Shown here: one piece after another, positions 1-11,605 of the stretch
How positions within the stretch are numbered: position 1 is the stretch's first letter
How the letters are laid out: the number at the start of each line of letters is the position of its first letter
Assembly: GCF_017916275.1 (NCBI RefSeq)
Contig: NZ_JAFMST010000003.1
Coordinates: forward strand, 248,001-312,000
Length of the DNA stretch: 64,000 nt
Reading direction: 5' to 3'
From: Rubellimicrobium arenae
GTDB taxonomy: Bacteria; Pseudomonadota; Alphaproteobacteria; Rhodobacterales; Rhodobacteraceae
Position numbers and translations under genes: made by a program
The notes under the pieces: generated by a model
Databases searched by the model: none
What the model was told of the DNA's origin: nothing
Seen by the model: only the letters and a program-made list of their open reading frames with translations

Positions 1-875
1 CGGTGGACCCAGAACCACTGGCCGGGATGGGCGTTGACCCGCGCCTCGAGCCGGCGGGTCGCCTCCTCCATCATCGCGATCGGGGTTCCATGGACGATGG
101 GATCCTCCAGCGCGATCTCGAAGCCCAGTCCGTCCGGCTGGCGTATCCCCCAATAGGGCAGCAGCAGCGCGTCGTAGCGCAGCGCAAGGTCGGCGGCCGT
201 GGTCGCCGTCATCGCCGGCCGCCCGAGAAAGGGGATCGCCACGCCATCATAGGCGTGGAGGTCGAACAGGATCGTCGCCATGCCGCCCCCGGCGATATGG
301 CGGACGAAGCCCAGCGTCCCCCGCCGCCCCTTGGGAAAGATCGGCCCCGATACCTCGGCCATGGTCGCGGCGTAATGGGCATTCACGAGGGCGTTGTCCA
401 TCTCGCGGTAAAGCCCGCCGATCCGGTAGCCCAGCCGGGTAAGCACCTGGCGCGGCGCCTCATGGTTTCCGAAATGCCCGGTCACGAAGATCACCGGACG
501 CCCCTGGGCGCGCGCCTCTGCCAGATGGGGCAGGCCACCGCCGGTCGGCGTCACCGTCGCAAGACGGTCCCCGAACTCGCGCCAGGAATAGTTCTCGATC
601 AGGGTGCGGCCGACGTTGTCCAGAACCTCCCGCGTCACGGCGCGACGGCGGTCCTCGGGCCAGTCGGCATGGATCCGGGCAAGGTTGGCGAGGGCGCGAC
701 GTCGGTAGCCGGCCAGCGGCCCAAGCACGTTCCGCGTCAGCGTCCCCATGGCTGCGACGCGCCGGTCGTAGGGCAGGGCCATGACCGAGCCGATGAGACC
801 GCGCAGGCCGAGATCGACCGCGCGGTCGGCAAGGCTCCCCTGTGGGGCGGCGGGCGTGTCGGAGCGTTCGGGCAT
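1..875 (-). CDS. LpxL/HtrB-family lipid A acyltransferase, C-terminus off the window
   Basis: This is a minus-strand reading frame whose 3' end lies beyond position 1, so only the first 291 residues are visible. The product should transfer a fatty acyl chain onto lipid A precursor at the inner membrane. The acyltransferase HX4E motif is seen as GHFGNHEAPR around residue 135, followed by the GLYREMDN and FPKGRRG blocks. The sequence ends in HPGQWFWVHR, the usual late motif of LpxL/LpxM proteins, so only a short tail is missing. The ATG at 875 has an AGGA six bases upstream. It starts about 93 bp downstream of the stop of the FliG-like gene and on the same strand, so the two could be co-transcribed. 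Whether it is LpxL, LpxM or a lysophospholipid acyltransferase cannot be settled here. Confidence 0.85.
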   Translation of the reverse strand, partial: MPERSDTPAAPQGSLADRAVDLGLRGLIGSVMALPYDRRVAAMGTLTRNVLGPLAGYRRRALANLARIHADWPEDRRRAVTREVLDNVGRTLIENYSWREFGDRLATVTPTGGGLPHLAEARAQGRPVIFVTGHFGNHEAPRQVLTRLGYRIGGLYREMDNALVNAHYAATMAEVSGPIFPKGRRGTLGFVRHIAGGGMATILFDLHAYDGVAIPFLGRPAMTATTAADLALRYDALLLPYWGIRQPDGLGFEIALEDPIVHGTPIAMMEEATRRLEARVNAHPGQWFWVH

Positions 876-968
876 CGGATCCTGCCAGGACTATGCCCGC
901 CCCTTAGAGCCCGGGGCCGGAACTTCCAAGACCGCCCCGCGGCGGGCGCCCTCGGGCCAGGACCGCGC

Positions 969-2027
969 TCAGGGCTTCCCGGCCGCCGCCTGTGCGTCCT
1001 CCGGGTCGACGAGTTCGATCTCGCCCAGGGCCGCCCGGTCCCGGACGGTGTTGACGATGGCGGCCTGCGCGGACTCGGCGTCGACCGGCTTGATCCGCTC
1101 CAGCGTCGCCATCTCCTCCCGGATCGTATCCGCCAGACGCTGCGGCAGGCTTTCCAGCAGGAACTCGGCGGCTTCCATCTCGTCCGCCTTGCCGCTCCGC
1201 TCGGCGGCGGCCAGCGCGATGGCCGCGACCCGAGGCTCGACGAGGCGCAACAGGCGGGGGACGTCGGCCGCCTTGACCCGTCGGGGCAGGTGCGTGAACG
1301 TGAAGATCGCGCGCCGCACCTCGGCCGCGAAATCCTTGTCGGCCACCTCGAGGCCGCCCAGCACATCCTCGCGGGTGGCCGGGGGCGAACTGTTGAGAAT
1401 GGCGCCCAGACGCTCGCCCGCGGGTTGCGGAAAGGCCGAGGCCGGGGTCATGCAATACTCCTCGGCCAGGGCGCGCCCGATCCGCAGGACCGCCTCGGGA
1501 GAGATCCTGCTCGTGCGGGAGACGGCAAAGGTGATGCGACGGGCCTGCTCCCCCGGGAGCTTGCCCAGCACCTCGGCCGCCTTGGGGACGGGAAGCTTGG
1601 ACAGGGCGACCGCCGCGACCTCGACGCTTTCCCGCGCCAAAAGGCGCGCCAGTTCCGTGAGGCCAAGGGCCGCCACCGCCCCCCAGGGGTCCGATCCGTT
1701 GCGCAACGCCGCCTCGGCCTTCAGCCGCGCCACGGCGCCCGGGCTGATATGGCTGGACAGGGCATCCAGGGCAGCGTCCTCACCCCCGGGCACCGCAAGG
1801 CCCACGCCCTCCAGCTCATCCGCGAACTCCGAGATCACGGCGTCCAGCGTGGTGCGGTCGACGACGTTCAGCCGCGCCATCTCACGCGTGAGCTCGACCT
1901 GCGTGTCCTCGGGCAGGTTGGCCAGCGGCGGGCGCTGGCCGTCCGCCAGGAGGAATCGCACGATGATGGCCGCCTTGCGCCGCTGATCCAGCCGCGCGGA
2001 GTCGAAAGCGAAGGTCATGAAGGGCAT
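969..2027 (-). CDS. fliG: FliG-like flagellar motor switch protein
   Basis: The 352-residue product resembles FliG, which sits in the C-ring of the flagellar basal body and couples stator ion flow to rotation. The N-terminal part (about residues 10-75) has the RRKAAIIVRFLL and EMARLNVVD pattern of the FliG N domain. The C-terminal part (about 285-335) has the ESLPQRLADTIREEM and LGEIEL pattern of the C domain. The length is usual for FliG. It stands alone here with no other flagellar gene, so it may be an orphan or second copy. Two in-frame ATGs (2027 and 2018) are possible, and an AGGA sits 8 bases before the second one. The family is fairly sure; a role in motility is inferred. Confidence 0.72.
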   Translation of the reverse strand: MPFMTFAFDSARLDQRRKAAIIVRFLLADGQRPPLANLPEDTQVELTREMARLNVVDRTTLDAVISEFADELEGVGLAVPGGEDAALDALSSHISPGAVARLKAEAALRNGSDPWGAVAALGLTELARLLARESVEVAAVALSKLPVPKAAEVLGKLPGEQARRITFAVSRTSRISPEAVLRIGRALAEEYCMTPASAFPQPAGERLGAILNSSPPATREDVLGGLEVADKDFAAEVRRAIFTFTHLPRRVKAADVPRLLRLVEPRVAAIALAAAERSGKADEMEAAEFLLESLPQRLADTIREEMATLERIKPVDAESAQAAIVNTVRDRAALGEIELVDPEDAQAAAGKP

Positions 2028-2092
2028 CCTGGCGCGTTGACCCCGTCAGGATGCGGCGGATTCGGTTAGGATTCGGTTTATGACCAGCGCGG

Positions 2093-2245
2093 TCAGCTCG
2101 TGCTGACCGGGACGCAGGCGTTGGCCTGGGCGTCCCAGCGCATCCCTTCGGCGCAGGACATGGCCTGCTGGTGCCGCGAGGCGCAGTCGGCCCAGGCCGT
2201 GAGGGGGGAGGACAGGAGGGCGATGGAAAGGACAAGGCGCTTCAT
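2093..2245 (-). CDS. Small secreted Cys-containing protein (50 aa)
   Basis: A 50-residue product starts at an ATG with GGGAG six to eight bases upstream. Residues 1-19 form a Sec signal peptide (MKRLVLSIALLSSPLTAWA) with an AWA cleavage motif. The mature part holds three Cys residues and a CAEGMRWDAQANAC core that looks like a half chitin-binding (peritrophin-like) module. Similar tiny proteins beside purB are, as far as I recall, common in Rhodobacterales, but I know of no function. A candidate promoter, TTGGCC-16 bp-TAGAAT, lies at about 2280-2307 on the minus strand. The remaining DNA up to the purB stop (2308-2470) shows no convincing gene. Confidence 0.65.
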   Translation of the reverse strand: MKRLVLSIALLSSPLTAWADCASRHQQAMSCAEGMRWDAQANACVPVSTS

Positions 2246-2470
2246 GGCAGGAACTCCCTGATGAACCACTGACGCGATTCTAGCGCGTCCCGCGCCTTGG
2301 CCAAGCGCAAATCATCCGGCCCGTCGCTCGGGGGGCTGCTCCGGGCCAGCCTGGCGGTCGAGCGGCTGGCGGCACGGCTGGGGCAAGGTGCCAGGCACGC
2401 CATGGCGACCGGCCCCTCCGACCAGGCGGTCCGGACCAGCCCGATCGCCCGCCCGGAGCGATGCCGCCGG

Positions 2471-3778
2471 CTAGCGGGACCCGAACACCCGGGCAAAGAT
2501 CGTGTCCACGTGCTTGAGGTGGTAGCCCAGGTCGAACTTCTCCTCGATCTCGGCGGGCGGCAATGCGGCCGTGACCTCGGGGTCGGCCAGCAGCTCGGTC
2601 TTGAAGTCCGCGCCCTGTTCCCAGACCTTCATGGCGTTGCGCTGCACGAGGCGGTAGGCGTCCTCGCGGCTCACGCCCGCCTGAGTCAAAGCGAGCAGCA
2701 CCCGCTGGCTCATCACCAGGCCCCGGAACCGGTTCATGTTCCGCATCATGTTCTCGGGATAGACCACCAGCTTCTCGATCACCCCGGCCAGCCGGTGCAG
2801 CGCGAAATCGAGCGTCACGGTCGCGTCCGGGCCGATGGCCCGCTCGACGGACGAATGGCTAATGTCCCGCTCGTGCCAGAGCGCGACGTTTTCCAGCGCC
2901 GGCGTGACGGCAGAGCGCACCAGCCGGGCGAGGCCGGTCAGGTTCTCGGTCAGGACCGGGTTCCGCTTGTGCGGCATCGCCGAGGAGCCCTTCTGGCCGG
3001 GGCTGAAAAACTCCTCCGCCTCCAGCACCTCGGTCCGCTGCATGTGGCGGATCTCGATGGCGACGTTCTCGATCGAGGAGGCGATCACGCCCAGCGTCGC
3101 GAAGAACATCGCGTGGCGGTCGCGTGGGATGACCTGCGTCGAGATGGGCTCGGGCGTGAGCCCCATCATCCGGCAGACATGTTCCTCGACGAAGGGGTCG
3201 ATGTTGGCGAAGGTGCCCACCGCGCCCGAGATGGCGCCGGTCGCGATCTCCTCCCGGGCGCGGCGCAGGCGCGACCGGTTCCGGTCCATTTCGGCATGGA
3301 AGCGGGCAAAGGTGAGGCCCATGGTCGTGGGCTCGGCATGGATGCCGTGGGACCGGCCGATGCGCGGCGTGTCCTTGTATTCGAAGGCGCGGGTCCTCAG
3401 GGCGTCGCAGACCCGGTCCAGGCCCTTGAGCAGCAGGTCCGCCGCCCGGGCCAGCTGCACGTTCAGGCAGGTGTCCAGCACGTCCGAGGAGGTCATGCCC
3501 TGGTGGACGAAGCGCGCCTCGTCCTGGCCGATGATCTCGCCCAGGTGGGTCAGGAAAGCGATGACGTCGTGCTTGGTCACCGCCTCGATCTCGTCGATGC
3601 GGGCCACGTCGAAGGTCGCATCGCGGGCCTTCCACACCGCCTCGGCGTTGGCCTTGGGGATCACGCCCAGCTCGGCCTGCGCGTCGCAGGCATGGGCCTC
3701 GATCTCGAACCAGATCTTGAAGCGGGTCTCGGGGGACCAGATGGCGACCATCTCGGGGCGGGAATAGCGGGGGATCAT
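2471..3778 (-). CDS. purB: Adenylosuccinate lyase
   Basis: A 435-residue enzyme of purine synthesis. It removes fumarate from SAICAR and from adenylosuccinate, so it acts both in the common IMP pathway and in AMP formation, in the cytoplasm. The fumarase/aspartase superfamily signature GSSAMPHKRNP is present near residue 265 and contains the flexible catalytic loop. The N-terminus MIPRYSRPEM is typical of PurB, and the length matches the short bacterial form. The start at 3778 has a GAGG just upstream. It is divergent from the DUF6314 gene and no other pur gene is nearby. Confidence 0.96.
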   Translation of the reverse strand: MIPRYSRPEMVAIWSPETRFKIWFEIEAHACDAQAELGVIPKANAEAVWKARDATFDVARIDEIEAVTKHDVIAFLTHLGEIIGQDEARFVHQGMTSSDVLDTCLNVQLARAADLLLKGLDRVCDALRTRAFEYKDTPRIGRSHGIHAEPTTMGLTFARFHAEMDRNRSRLRRAREEIATGAISGAVGTFANIDPFVEEHVCRMMGLTPEPISTQVIPRDRHAMFFATLGVIASSIENVAIEIRHMQRTEVLEAEEFFSPGQKGSSAMPHKRNPVLTENLTGLARLVRSAVTPALENVALWHERDISHSSVERAIGPDATVTLDFALHRLAGVIEKLVVYPENMMRNMNRFRGLVMSQRVLLALTQAGVSREDAYRLVQRNAMKVWEQGADFKTELLADPEVTAALPPAEIEEKFDLGYHLKHVDTIFARVFGSR

Positions 3779-3867
3779 GGAAAGCCTCGGCCGGGTGGGG
3801 TAGGGGTTCCGTAGGGCGGGGCCTATCCGCCCACAAGACCGAAATTGTAGGCTCGGGCGGCTCGGCG

Positions 3868-4296
3868 ATGCTCCATCTGGACGATTTCCGCGGTGAATGG
3901 CGGCTCGGGCGGCGGATCGCGGACCACCTGTCGGGGCAGGCGGGCCGCTTTGACGGCGACGCCCGGCTCTGGCGGGACGGGGACGGCCTGCGCTACCGCG
4001 AGGAGGGGCAGCTCCGGCTGGGTCAGGGGCCCGCCTTCGCGGCTCATCGCGATTACCTGTGGCTCGCCGCCGGCGACCTGATCGAGATGCGATTTCCGGA
4101 CGGGCGTCCGTTCCATAACTTCCGGCCCTGGGGTCGTGCCCTAGGCACGGATCACCCCTGCGGGCGCGACCTGTATCGCGTCACCTACGACTTCACCGCC
4201 TGGCCCGTCTGGACCGCGACCTGGTGGGTGACCGGCCCCGCCAAGGACTACGAGATGGTGTCTTCCTATGCGCGGGGACCAAGGGAACTTGCGTGA
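3868..4296 (+). CDS. DUF6314 family protein
   Basis: A 142-residue soluble protein rich in Trp, Arg and Gly, with a beta-strand-like pattern (FRGEWRLGRRI, GDLIEMRFPDGRPFHNF, YRVTYDFTAWPVWTATWWV). The overall pattern matches the DUF6314 family, small proteins that are widespread in alphaproteobacteria and have no assigned activity as far as I know. The Shine-Dalgarno signal is weak. Its stop lies 51 bp before the bioY start, so the two may be expressed together, but no link to biotin is evident. I assign no function. Confidence 0.75.
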   Translation: MLHLDDFRGEWRLGRRIADHLSGQAGRFDGDARLWRDGDGLRYREEGQLRLGQGPAFAAHRDYLWLAAGDLIEMRFPDGRPFHNFRPWGRALGTDHPCGRDLYRVTYDFTAWPVWTATWWVTGPAKDYEMVSSYARGPRELA

Positions 4297-4347
4297 CGCG
4301 GGCCCATGCGTCAGAAGAGCCGAAAGAGTTTGGAGGGAGGCCCCGCT

Positions 4348-4995
4348 ATGGCCCAAGCAGTGACTCGGACGGGCTGGCCCGTCCTGGCCGAAGTCGGAGG
4401 CCGCGACCAGCGCGCGGCGGGACTGGCCCGACAGGCGCTCCTCGTGACGCTGGGCATCGCGGCGCTGGCGTTGTCGGCCAAGGTGCAGGTCCCCGTCTGG
4501 CCCTCGCCGGTGCCCGTGACGATGGGAACCTTCGCGGTGCTGGCCGTCGGCTCGGCCTACGGACCCCGGCTCGGCCTCGCCACCATCCTGGGCTACATGC
4601 TGATCGGCGCCCTGGGGTTCGACGTCTTCGCGAGCTCCTCGGCGGACAAGAACGGGCTGGCCTACATGATGGGCGCGTCCGGCGGCTACCTCCTGGGCTA
4701 TGTCCTGGCCACGGCGCTGCTCGGCGCGCTCGCGCGGCGGGGCTGGGACCGGAGCGTCGGGGGCATGGCCCTGGCCCTGCTGCTCGGCAATGCGGTGATC
4801 TACCTGCCGGGCCTGGCCTGGCTCCACCACGTCGTGGCGAACGGCGCCTTCGACGCCTCCAAGTACGGCACCGTCTGGCAGCAGACCCTTGCCTGGGGCC
4901 TGACCCCTTATCTGATCGGCGATGCGATCAAGCTCGCGCTGGCGGCGCTTCTGGCGCCCGCGCTCTGGAAGCTGGTCGGGTCGGCCCGGGGCTAG
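4348..4995 (+). CDS. bioY: Biotin transporter BioY (ECF S component)
   Basis: A 215-residue membrane protein with about six hydrophobic segments. BioY is the substrate-binding S subunit of energy-coupling-factor transporters and binds biotin in the inner membrane. In many alphaproteobacteria it works alone or with shared EcfAT modules. The family pattern KVQVPVWPSPVPVTMGTFAVL followed by GPRLGLATILGYMLIGALGFDVFA is visible at about residues 45-95. The ATG at 4348 was chosen over an in-frame ATG at 4306 because GGAGGGAGG ends seven bases before it. No bioMN or bioB genes are nearby. A terminator follows about 40 bp after the stop. Confidence 0.9.
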   Translation: MAQAVTRTGWPVLAEVGGRDQRAAGLARQALLVTLGIAALALSAKVQVPVWPSPVPVTMGTFAVLAVGSAYGPRLGLATILGYMLIGALGFDVFASSSADKNGLAYMMGASGGYLLGYVLATALLGALARRGWDRSVGGMALALLLGNAVIYLPGLAWLHHVVANGAFDASKYGTVWQQTLAWGLTPYLIGDAIKLALAALLAPALWKLVGSARG

Positions 4996-5033
4996 TCGCC
5001 GGACCGTCCGCCTTCACGTCCTCAGGACACGCG

Positions 5034-5063
5034 CGGCCGGGCCTTCGCCCGGCCGTTCTTGTT
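5034..5063 (+). terminator. Rho-independent terminator after bioY
   Basis: A nine-base-pair GC stem (CGGCCGGGC / GCCCGGCCG) with a CTTC loop is followed by TTCTTGTT. It lies about 40 bp after the bioY stop on the same strand. Confidence 0.8.
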
Positions 5064-5173
5064 CAGCGGGCCGCGTGCCAGGACGCAGTCGCCTGCGGGC
5101 GGCCCTGGCCAAGGCCGACCACCGCGGCAAGGGACGGATGCTCTGCCGGGATGGCCGTCCGGTTCGCCCGGGC

Positions 5174-5956
5174 TCAGTTGCGGGTGGTCGTGGTCACGTT
5201 GGCGCTGCGCGTCGCCGGCGTGCCATTGGTCGTGGTCCCGGTCGGCACCACGACCAGCATCAGGGCCGCATTGACCAGGTGCACGGCCAGCCGCACGGGG
5301 GCCAGGCGTCCCGGCCTGCCTGCGGAGGCGCCCCGCCGTACCGAGCGGAACAGCGGCAGCCCCTTCCGCTGGGGGGCCGGCAGCGCGTCGTCCCCGGCCT
5401 CGCGACGTTGCGCCAGGGTCGATTCGACCTGGGCCAGCATCCGGGGCAGGTCGTCCGGCCCGACGAAGTGGCGTGGAGTGGCCCGCTGGGCGCTGGCGCG
5501 CTCCGCCTTCATCTGCCGGCGCGTGCTGCTCAGAACCGACATCTCCGCCGTGCTGCTGGCGATGAGCTCCAGGGTCGGCGCGCTGTCGCTCGTGCTCCAG
5601 AGCGTTTCGCGCGGGGGATGCCGTGCGGTGATGCGGTCGGCGATCAGCCGGGCCAGGACGGCCCGCCGCTGCGCGTGGCGCTGGTCCGCATCCCCGTCCG
5701 GTCCGCAGCCCACGGCGATCGTCACCACGCCCGACCGCGAGGGTTCGGCCCCGCGCGCCAGGGCCAGCATGATGCGCGCCGATCCGACGTCGATCTGCGC
5801 AGCCTCCTCGCCGGCCCAGGCCAGGGTCCGCTCGCCCATGCGGCCGACCGACAGTGCGGTGTCCAGGTCCGCCATCAGCTTCTCGAAGCTGAACGCCGGA
5901 AGTTGCGCGTACACGAGCTGCCCGATCGTGGTCCTCGCCTGAGATGTGGTCGTCAT
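5174..5956 (-). CDS. Unrecognised 260-aa protein with one C-terminal hydrophobic segment
   Basis: I do not recognise this protein. The ATG at 5956 is preceded by AGGGAG at a good distance; an in-frame extension of 42 codons upstream lacks a ribosome site and was dropped. The sequence is mostly hydrophilic and helical, with GQLVYAQLPAFSFEKLMADLDTAL near the start. It also contains a GVVTIAVGCGPDGDADQRHAQR stretch. Near the C-terminus there is a single hydrophobic stretch (LAVHLVNAALMLVVVPTG) followed by a Thr-rich tail. It could be a tail-anchored membrane protein. It stands alone between bioY (convergent) and glnA, with a 5' region of relatively AT-rich DNA (about 6010-6110) that probably holds its promoter. 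Confidence 0.6.
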   Translation of the reverse strand: MTTTSQARTTIGQLVYAQLPAFSFEKLMADLDTALSVGRMGERTLAWAGEEAAQIDVGSARIMLALARGAEPSRSGVVTIAVGCGPDGDADQRHAQRRAVLARLIADRITARHPPRETLWSTSDSAPTLELIASSTAEMSVLSSTRRQMKAERASAQRATPRHFVGPDDLPRMLAQVESTLAQRREAGDDALPAPQRKGLPLFRSVRRGASAGRPGRLAPVRLAVHLVNAALMLVVVPTGTTTNGTPATRSANVTTTTRN

Positions 5957-6177
5957 CTCGTACTCCCTGCGGATGGGTCGGTCTGGCCGGAACGGCCTAT
6001 GGGGCTGGCTGGATCTGTTAACGGATACGACTGCGCTATTCACACCTATGGAGCATTTGCGACGGTATCGACACAAACACAACGAGTATCTTGCAACCTG
6101 AGCGGGAATCTGCCCGCGCCGTTGTTTTCGAGGGTCTGGAACGGTCCATTCGGCCCGATCATGGGCCCGAAACGACG

Positions 6178-6205
6178 AAGGGGCGCCCCGGAGGAGGCGC
6201 CCCTT
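6178..6205 (-). terminator. Terminator after glnA
   Basis: A perfect ten-base-pair stem AAGGGGCGCC / GGCGCCCCTT with an eight-base loop begins 40 bp past the glnA stop. On the minus strand it is followed by a short T-containing run (CGTCGTTTC). It could also stop transcription entering from the other side. Confidence 0.7.
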
Positions 6206-6245
6206 GTTCCCTGTCCCGTGCGGGACGATCCGCGTCAGACGCCGA

Positions 6246-7649
6246 TCAGCAGGAGTAGTACATCTTGTATTCGACCGGGTGCGGCGTGTGTTCGAAGGCG
6301 TAAACCTCCTCCCACTTCAGCGCCATGTAGCCCTCGAGCTGGTCGCGGGTGAACACGTCGCCCTGGAGCAGGAACTCGTGGTCCTTCTCCAGCTCCTGCA
6401 GCGCCTCGCGGAGCGAGCCGCAGACGGTCGGGATCTGCGCCAGTTCTTCCGGCGGCAGGTCGTACAGGTCCTTGTCCGAGGACGGGCCCGGGTCGATGCG
6501 GTTCTTGATGCCATCGAGGCCGGCCATCAGAAGCGCCGCGAAGGCGAGGTAGGGGTTCGCCGACGGATCGGGGAAGCGGGCTTCGACGCGCTTGGCCTTG
6601 GGCGATTCGGCCCACGGAATACGGATGCAGCCGGACCGGTTGCGGGCGGAGTAGGCGCGCAGCACGGGGGCCTCGAAGCCGGGGATCAGGCGCTTGTAGC
6701 TGTTGGTCCCGGGGTTGGTGATCGCGTTCAGCGCCTTGGCGTGCTTGAGGATGCCGCCGATGAAGTAGAGCGCTTCCTGCGAAAGGTCGGCGTACTTGTC
6801 GCCCGCGAAGAGCGGCTTGCCGTCCTTCCAGATCGACATGTTGACGTGCATGCCCGAGCCGTTGTCGCCCGCGATGGGCTTGGGCATGAAGGTCGCCGTC
6901 TTGCCGTAGGCCTGGGCCACGTTGTGGATGACGTACTTGTACTTGAGGATCTCGTCGGCCTGCTTGGTCAGCGTGCCGAAGATGATGCCCAGCTCGTGCT
7001 GCGTGGAGGCCACCTCGTGGTGGTGCTTGTCCACCTTCATGCCCATCCGCTTCATGGTGGAGAGCATTTCCGAGCGCAGGTCCTGCGCGTCGTCGATCGG
7101 CGGCACCGGGAAGTAGCCGCCCTTGATCCCCGGGCGGTGGCCGGTGTTGCCCGATTCGAACTCGGCGTCCGAGTTCCAGGCGGCGTCCACGCCATCGACC
7201 TGGAAGGACACCTTGTTCATCGAGACGCTGTAGCGCACGTCGTCGAAAATGAAGAACTCGGCTTCGGGACCCATGTAGGCGGTGTCGCCGATGCCCGAAG
7301 CCCTGAGATAGGCCTCGGCCTTCAGGGCCGTGCCGCGCGGGTCGCGGGAGTAGGGCTCGCCGGTGTCGGGCTCGACCACGTTGCAGTGCACGCAGATCGT
7401 CTTTTCCGCGAAGAACGGATCGACATAGGCGCTGTCCGCGTCGGGCATCAGCTTCATGTCGGACTGGTCGATGGACTTCCAGCCGGCGATCGACGAGCCG
7501 TCGAACATGAAGCCGTCCTCAAGGAACTCGGCATCCACGAGATCGGCCACCACGGTCACGTGCTGGAGCTTGCCGCGCGGATCGGTGAAGCGGATATCGA
7601 CGTACTCCGCCTCCTCCTGCGCGATGAGGTCGAGAAGCTTGTTGGCCAT
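6246..7649 (-). CDS. glnA: Glutamine synthetase, type I
   Basis: A 467-residue cytoplasmic enzyme that makes glutamine from glutamate, ammonia and ATP. It is the dodecameric GSI form. The N-terminal [11 protein letters not shown] motif, the metal/ATP-binding region [21 protein letters not shown] and [17 protein letters not shown] are all visible. Tyr396 lies in [10 protein letters not shown], the adenylylation site, so activity should be tuned by GlnE (encoded at 60.4 kb). It lies 88 bp downstream of glnB on the same strand, the usual glnBA arrangement, and ends at a terminator. No clear sigma-54 element was found in the short glnB-glnA gap, so it is probably co-transcribed with glnB. Confidence 0.98.
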   Translation of the reverse strand: MANKLLDLIAQEEAEYVDIRFTDPRGKLQHVTVVADLVDAEFLEDGFMFDGSSIAGWKSIDQSDMKLMPDADSAYVDPFFAEKTICVHCNVVEPDTGEPYSRDPRGTALKAEAYLRASGIGDTAYMGPEAEFFIFDDVRYSVSMNKVSFQVDGVDAAWNSDAEFESGNTGHRPGIKGGYFPVPPIDDAQDLRSEMLSTMKRMGMKVDKHHHEVASTQHELGIIFGTLTKQADEILKYKYVIHNVAQAYGKTATFMPKPIAGDNGSGMHVNMSIWKDGKPLFAGDKYADLSQEALYFIGGILKHAKALNAITNPGTNSYKRLIPGFEAPVLRAYSARNRSGCIRIPWAESPKAKRVEARFPDPSANPYLAFAALLMAGLDGIKNRIDPGPSSDKDLYDLPPEELAQIPTVCGSLREALQELEKDHEFLLQGDVFTRDQLEGYMALKWEEVYAFEHTPHPVEYKMYYSC

Positions 7650-7737
7650 TTCCCTTGTGCTTTCCCTTCGTTGTCCCGTCGGGCGTCATCGCCCGATATG
7701 CTGTGCGCGTCAGGCTGGGCGGGGCCCGGCCTGCTCC

Positions 7738-9951
<2,214 letters not shown>

Positions 9952-10054
9952 GCGCCCGGCTCCGGCATTTTTCCCCTCGCTCCCGACCGCCCCCTCTGCT
10001 AGGAGGCGCGCCAGCCAGGGGGGGAGGGCGACGGCCCGCCTCCCGCATGACTTT

Positions 10055-10139
10055 GCGGGTGTGGCGGAACTGGCAGACGCACCGGATTTAGGTTCCGGCG
10101 CCGCAAGGCGTGGGGGTTCGAGTCCCTTCACCCGCACCA
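10055..10139 (+). tRNA. tRNA-Leu (anticodon UAG)
   Basis: An 85-nt class II tRNA with encoded CCA. The acceptor stem GCGGGTG / CACCCGC, the anticodon arm CCGGA-TTTAGGT-TCCGG giving anticodon TAG, an extra arm (CGCCGCAAGGCG) and the GGTTCGAGTCC T-arm are all seen. It lies 18 bp before tig and may share its transcript. Confidence 0.95.
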
Positions 10140-10157
10140 GGACGCGAGGATGAGGAT

Positions 10158-11483
10158 ATGCAAGTCACCGAGACGCTGAACGAGGGCCTGAAGCGCGGCT
10201 ACACCGTCACCGTCACCGCCGCCGAGCTTGACCAGAAGGTCCAGGCCAAGCTCTCCGAGATCCAGCCCCAGGTCGCCATGAAGGGCTTCCGTCAGGGCAA
10301 GGTCCCGATGGCGCTCCTGCGCAAGCAGCATGGTCCCCGCCTGATGGGCGAAGCCATGCAGGAGACCATCGACGGCGCGGTGAGCTCGCACCTCGAATCC
10401 AGCGGCGACCGGCCGGCCATGCAGCCTCAGGTCAAGATGACCAACGAGGACTGGAAGGAAGGCGACGACGTCGTCGTGGAAGTCGCCTACGAGAAGCTGC
10501 CCGACGTGCCCGCCGTGGACCTGTCCTCGGTCGCCCTCACCCGCCTGAACGTCAAGGCCGACGACGCTGCCGTCGATGAGGCCCTGTCGAACCTCGCCGA
10601 CACCGCCAAGACCTTCGAGGACAAGGACGGCGCGGCCGAGAACGGCGACCAGGTCACCATCGACTTCGTCGGCAAGGTCGACGGCGAAGCCTTCGAAGGC
10701 GGCTCCGCCGAGGACTACCCGCTCGTGCTCGGCTCGAACTCGTTCATCCCGGGCTTCGAGGACCAGCTCGTCGGCGTCACCGCCGGAGAGCAGAAGGACG
10801 TCAACGTCACCTTCCCGGCCGAATACGGCGCCTCGCACCTCGCCGGCAAGGACGCGGTCTTCACCTGCACCGTCAAGGCCGTGAAGGCCGCCAAGCCCGC
10901 AACCATCGACGACGAGCTGGCCAAGCGCTTCGGCGCCGATGACCTCGAAGCCCTGCGCACCCAGGTCCGCGAGCGTCTGGAGCAGGAGTATCAGGGCGCG
11001 GCCCGCGCCGTCGCCAAGCGCGCGCTCCTCGACGAGCTCGACAAGCTGGTCGATTTCGACCTGCCCCAGGGTCTTGTCGACGCCGAGGCGAGCCAGATCG
11101 CCCACCAGCTCTGGCACGAGGAAAACCCGCACGTCCACGGGCACAACCACGACCACATCGAGCCGACCGAGGAGCATCAGCGCCTGGCCAAGCGCCGCGT
11201 GAAGCTGGGCCTCCTGCTCGCCGACCTGGGCCAGAAGGCCGAGGTCAAGGTCACCGACGCCGAGCTGACCCAGGCCGTGCTCCAGCAGGCCCGCCAGTAC
11301 CGTGGCCAGGAGCGGCAGTTCTTCGAATACGTGCAGAACAACGCCGCCGCCCGCCAGCAGATCCAGGCCCCGATCTTCGAGGACAAGGTGATCGACCACA
11401 TCTTCGGCCAGGCCAAGGTCGAGGAGAAGGAGGTCTCCAAGGACGAGCTGCAGCAGGCCGTCGAGGCGCTCGACGAGGAATGA
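10158..11483 (+). CDS. tig: Trigger factor chaperone
   Basis: A 441-residue ribosome-associated chaperone and peptidyl-prolyl isomerase that meets nascent chains at the exit tunnel. The N-terminal ribosome-binding domain has the GFRQGKVP signature (about residues 44-51). The FKBP-type domain spans about 155-245 ([20 protein letters not shown]), and the rest is the helical C-terminal domain. A His-rich stretch HVHGHNHDH near residue 325 could bind metal. The start at 10158 follows GAGGATGAGG; the frame extends upstream into the tRNA, so an earlier start is excluded. A strong terminator follows. In most alphaproteobacteria tig precedes clpPX, but here a GNAT gene follows. Confidence 0.96.
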   Translation: MQVTETLNEGLKRGYTVTVTAAELDQKVQAKLSEIQPQVAMKGFRQGKVPMALLRKQHGPRLMGEAMQETIDGAVSSHLESSGDRPAMQPQVKMTNEDWKEGDDVVVEVAYEKLPDVPAVDLSSVALTRLNVKADDAAVDEALSNLADTAKTFEDKDGAAENGDQVTIDFVGKVDGEAFEGGSAEDYPLVLGSNSFIPGFEDQLVGVTAGEQKDVNVTFPAEYGASHLAGKDAVFTCTVKAVKAAKPATIDDELAKRFGADDLEALRTQVRERLEQEYQGAARAVAKRALLDELDKLVDFDLPQGLVDAEASQIAHQLWHEENPHVHGHNHDHIEPTEEHQRLAKRRVKLGLLLADLGQKAEVKVTDAELTQAVLQQARQYRGQERQFFEYVQNNAAARQQIQAPIFEDKVIDHIFGQAKVEEKEVSKDELQQAVEALDEE

Positions 11484-11504
11484 GGGCTCCGACCCGCTGA
11501 TCGG

Positions 11505-11530
11505 AAAGGCGCCCCTTGGGCGCCTTTTTC
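11505..11530 (+). terminator. Rho-independent terminator after tig
   Basis: AAGGCGCC / GGCGCC hairpin with a short loop is followed directly by TTTTTC, 22 bp after the tig stop. Confidence 0.88.
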
Positions 11531-11605
11531 GTTTCGGCCGGGGGTGCAGTCGGCCGTTGTGGTCCCCCGATGCGGCATGGCAGCCTGCGCGCGGCAAGAG
11601 ACTCA

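Noticed and set aside
2246-2470. An extra small gene between the 50-aa protein and purB
   Set aside because: The open frames there have no family pattern or ribosome site; a promoter for the small gene explains the stretch better.
5957-6082. N-terminal extension of the unknown 260-aa protein
   Set aside because: No ribosome site at the upstream start; the relatively AT-rich DNA looks like a promoter region.
7650-7737. Sigma-54 promoter between glnB and glnA
   Set aside because: No GG-N10-GC element of convincing quality was found.
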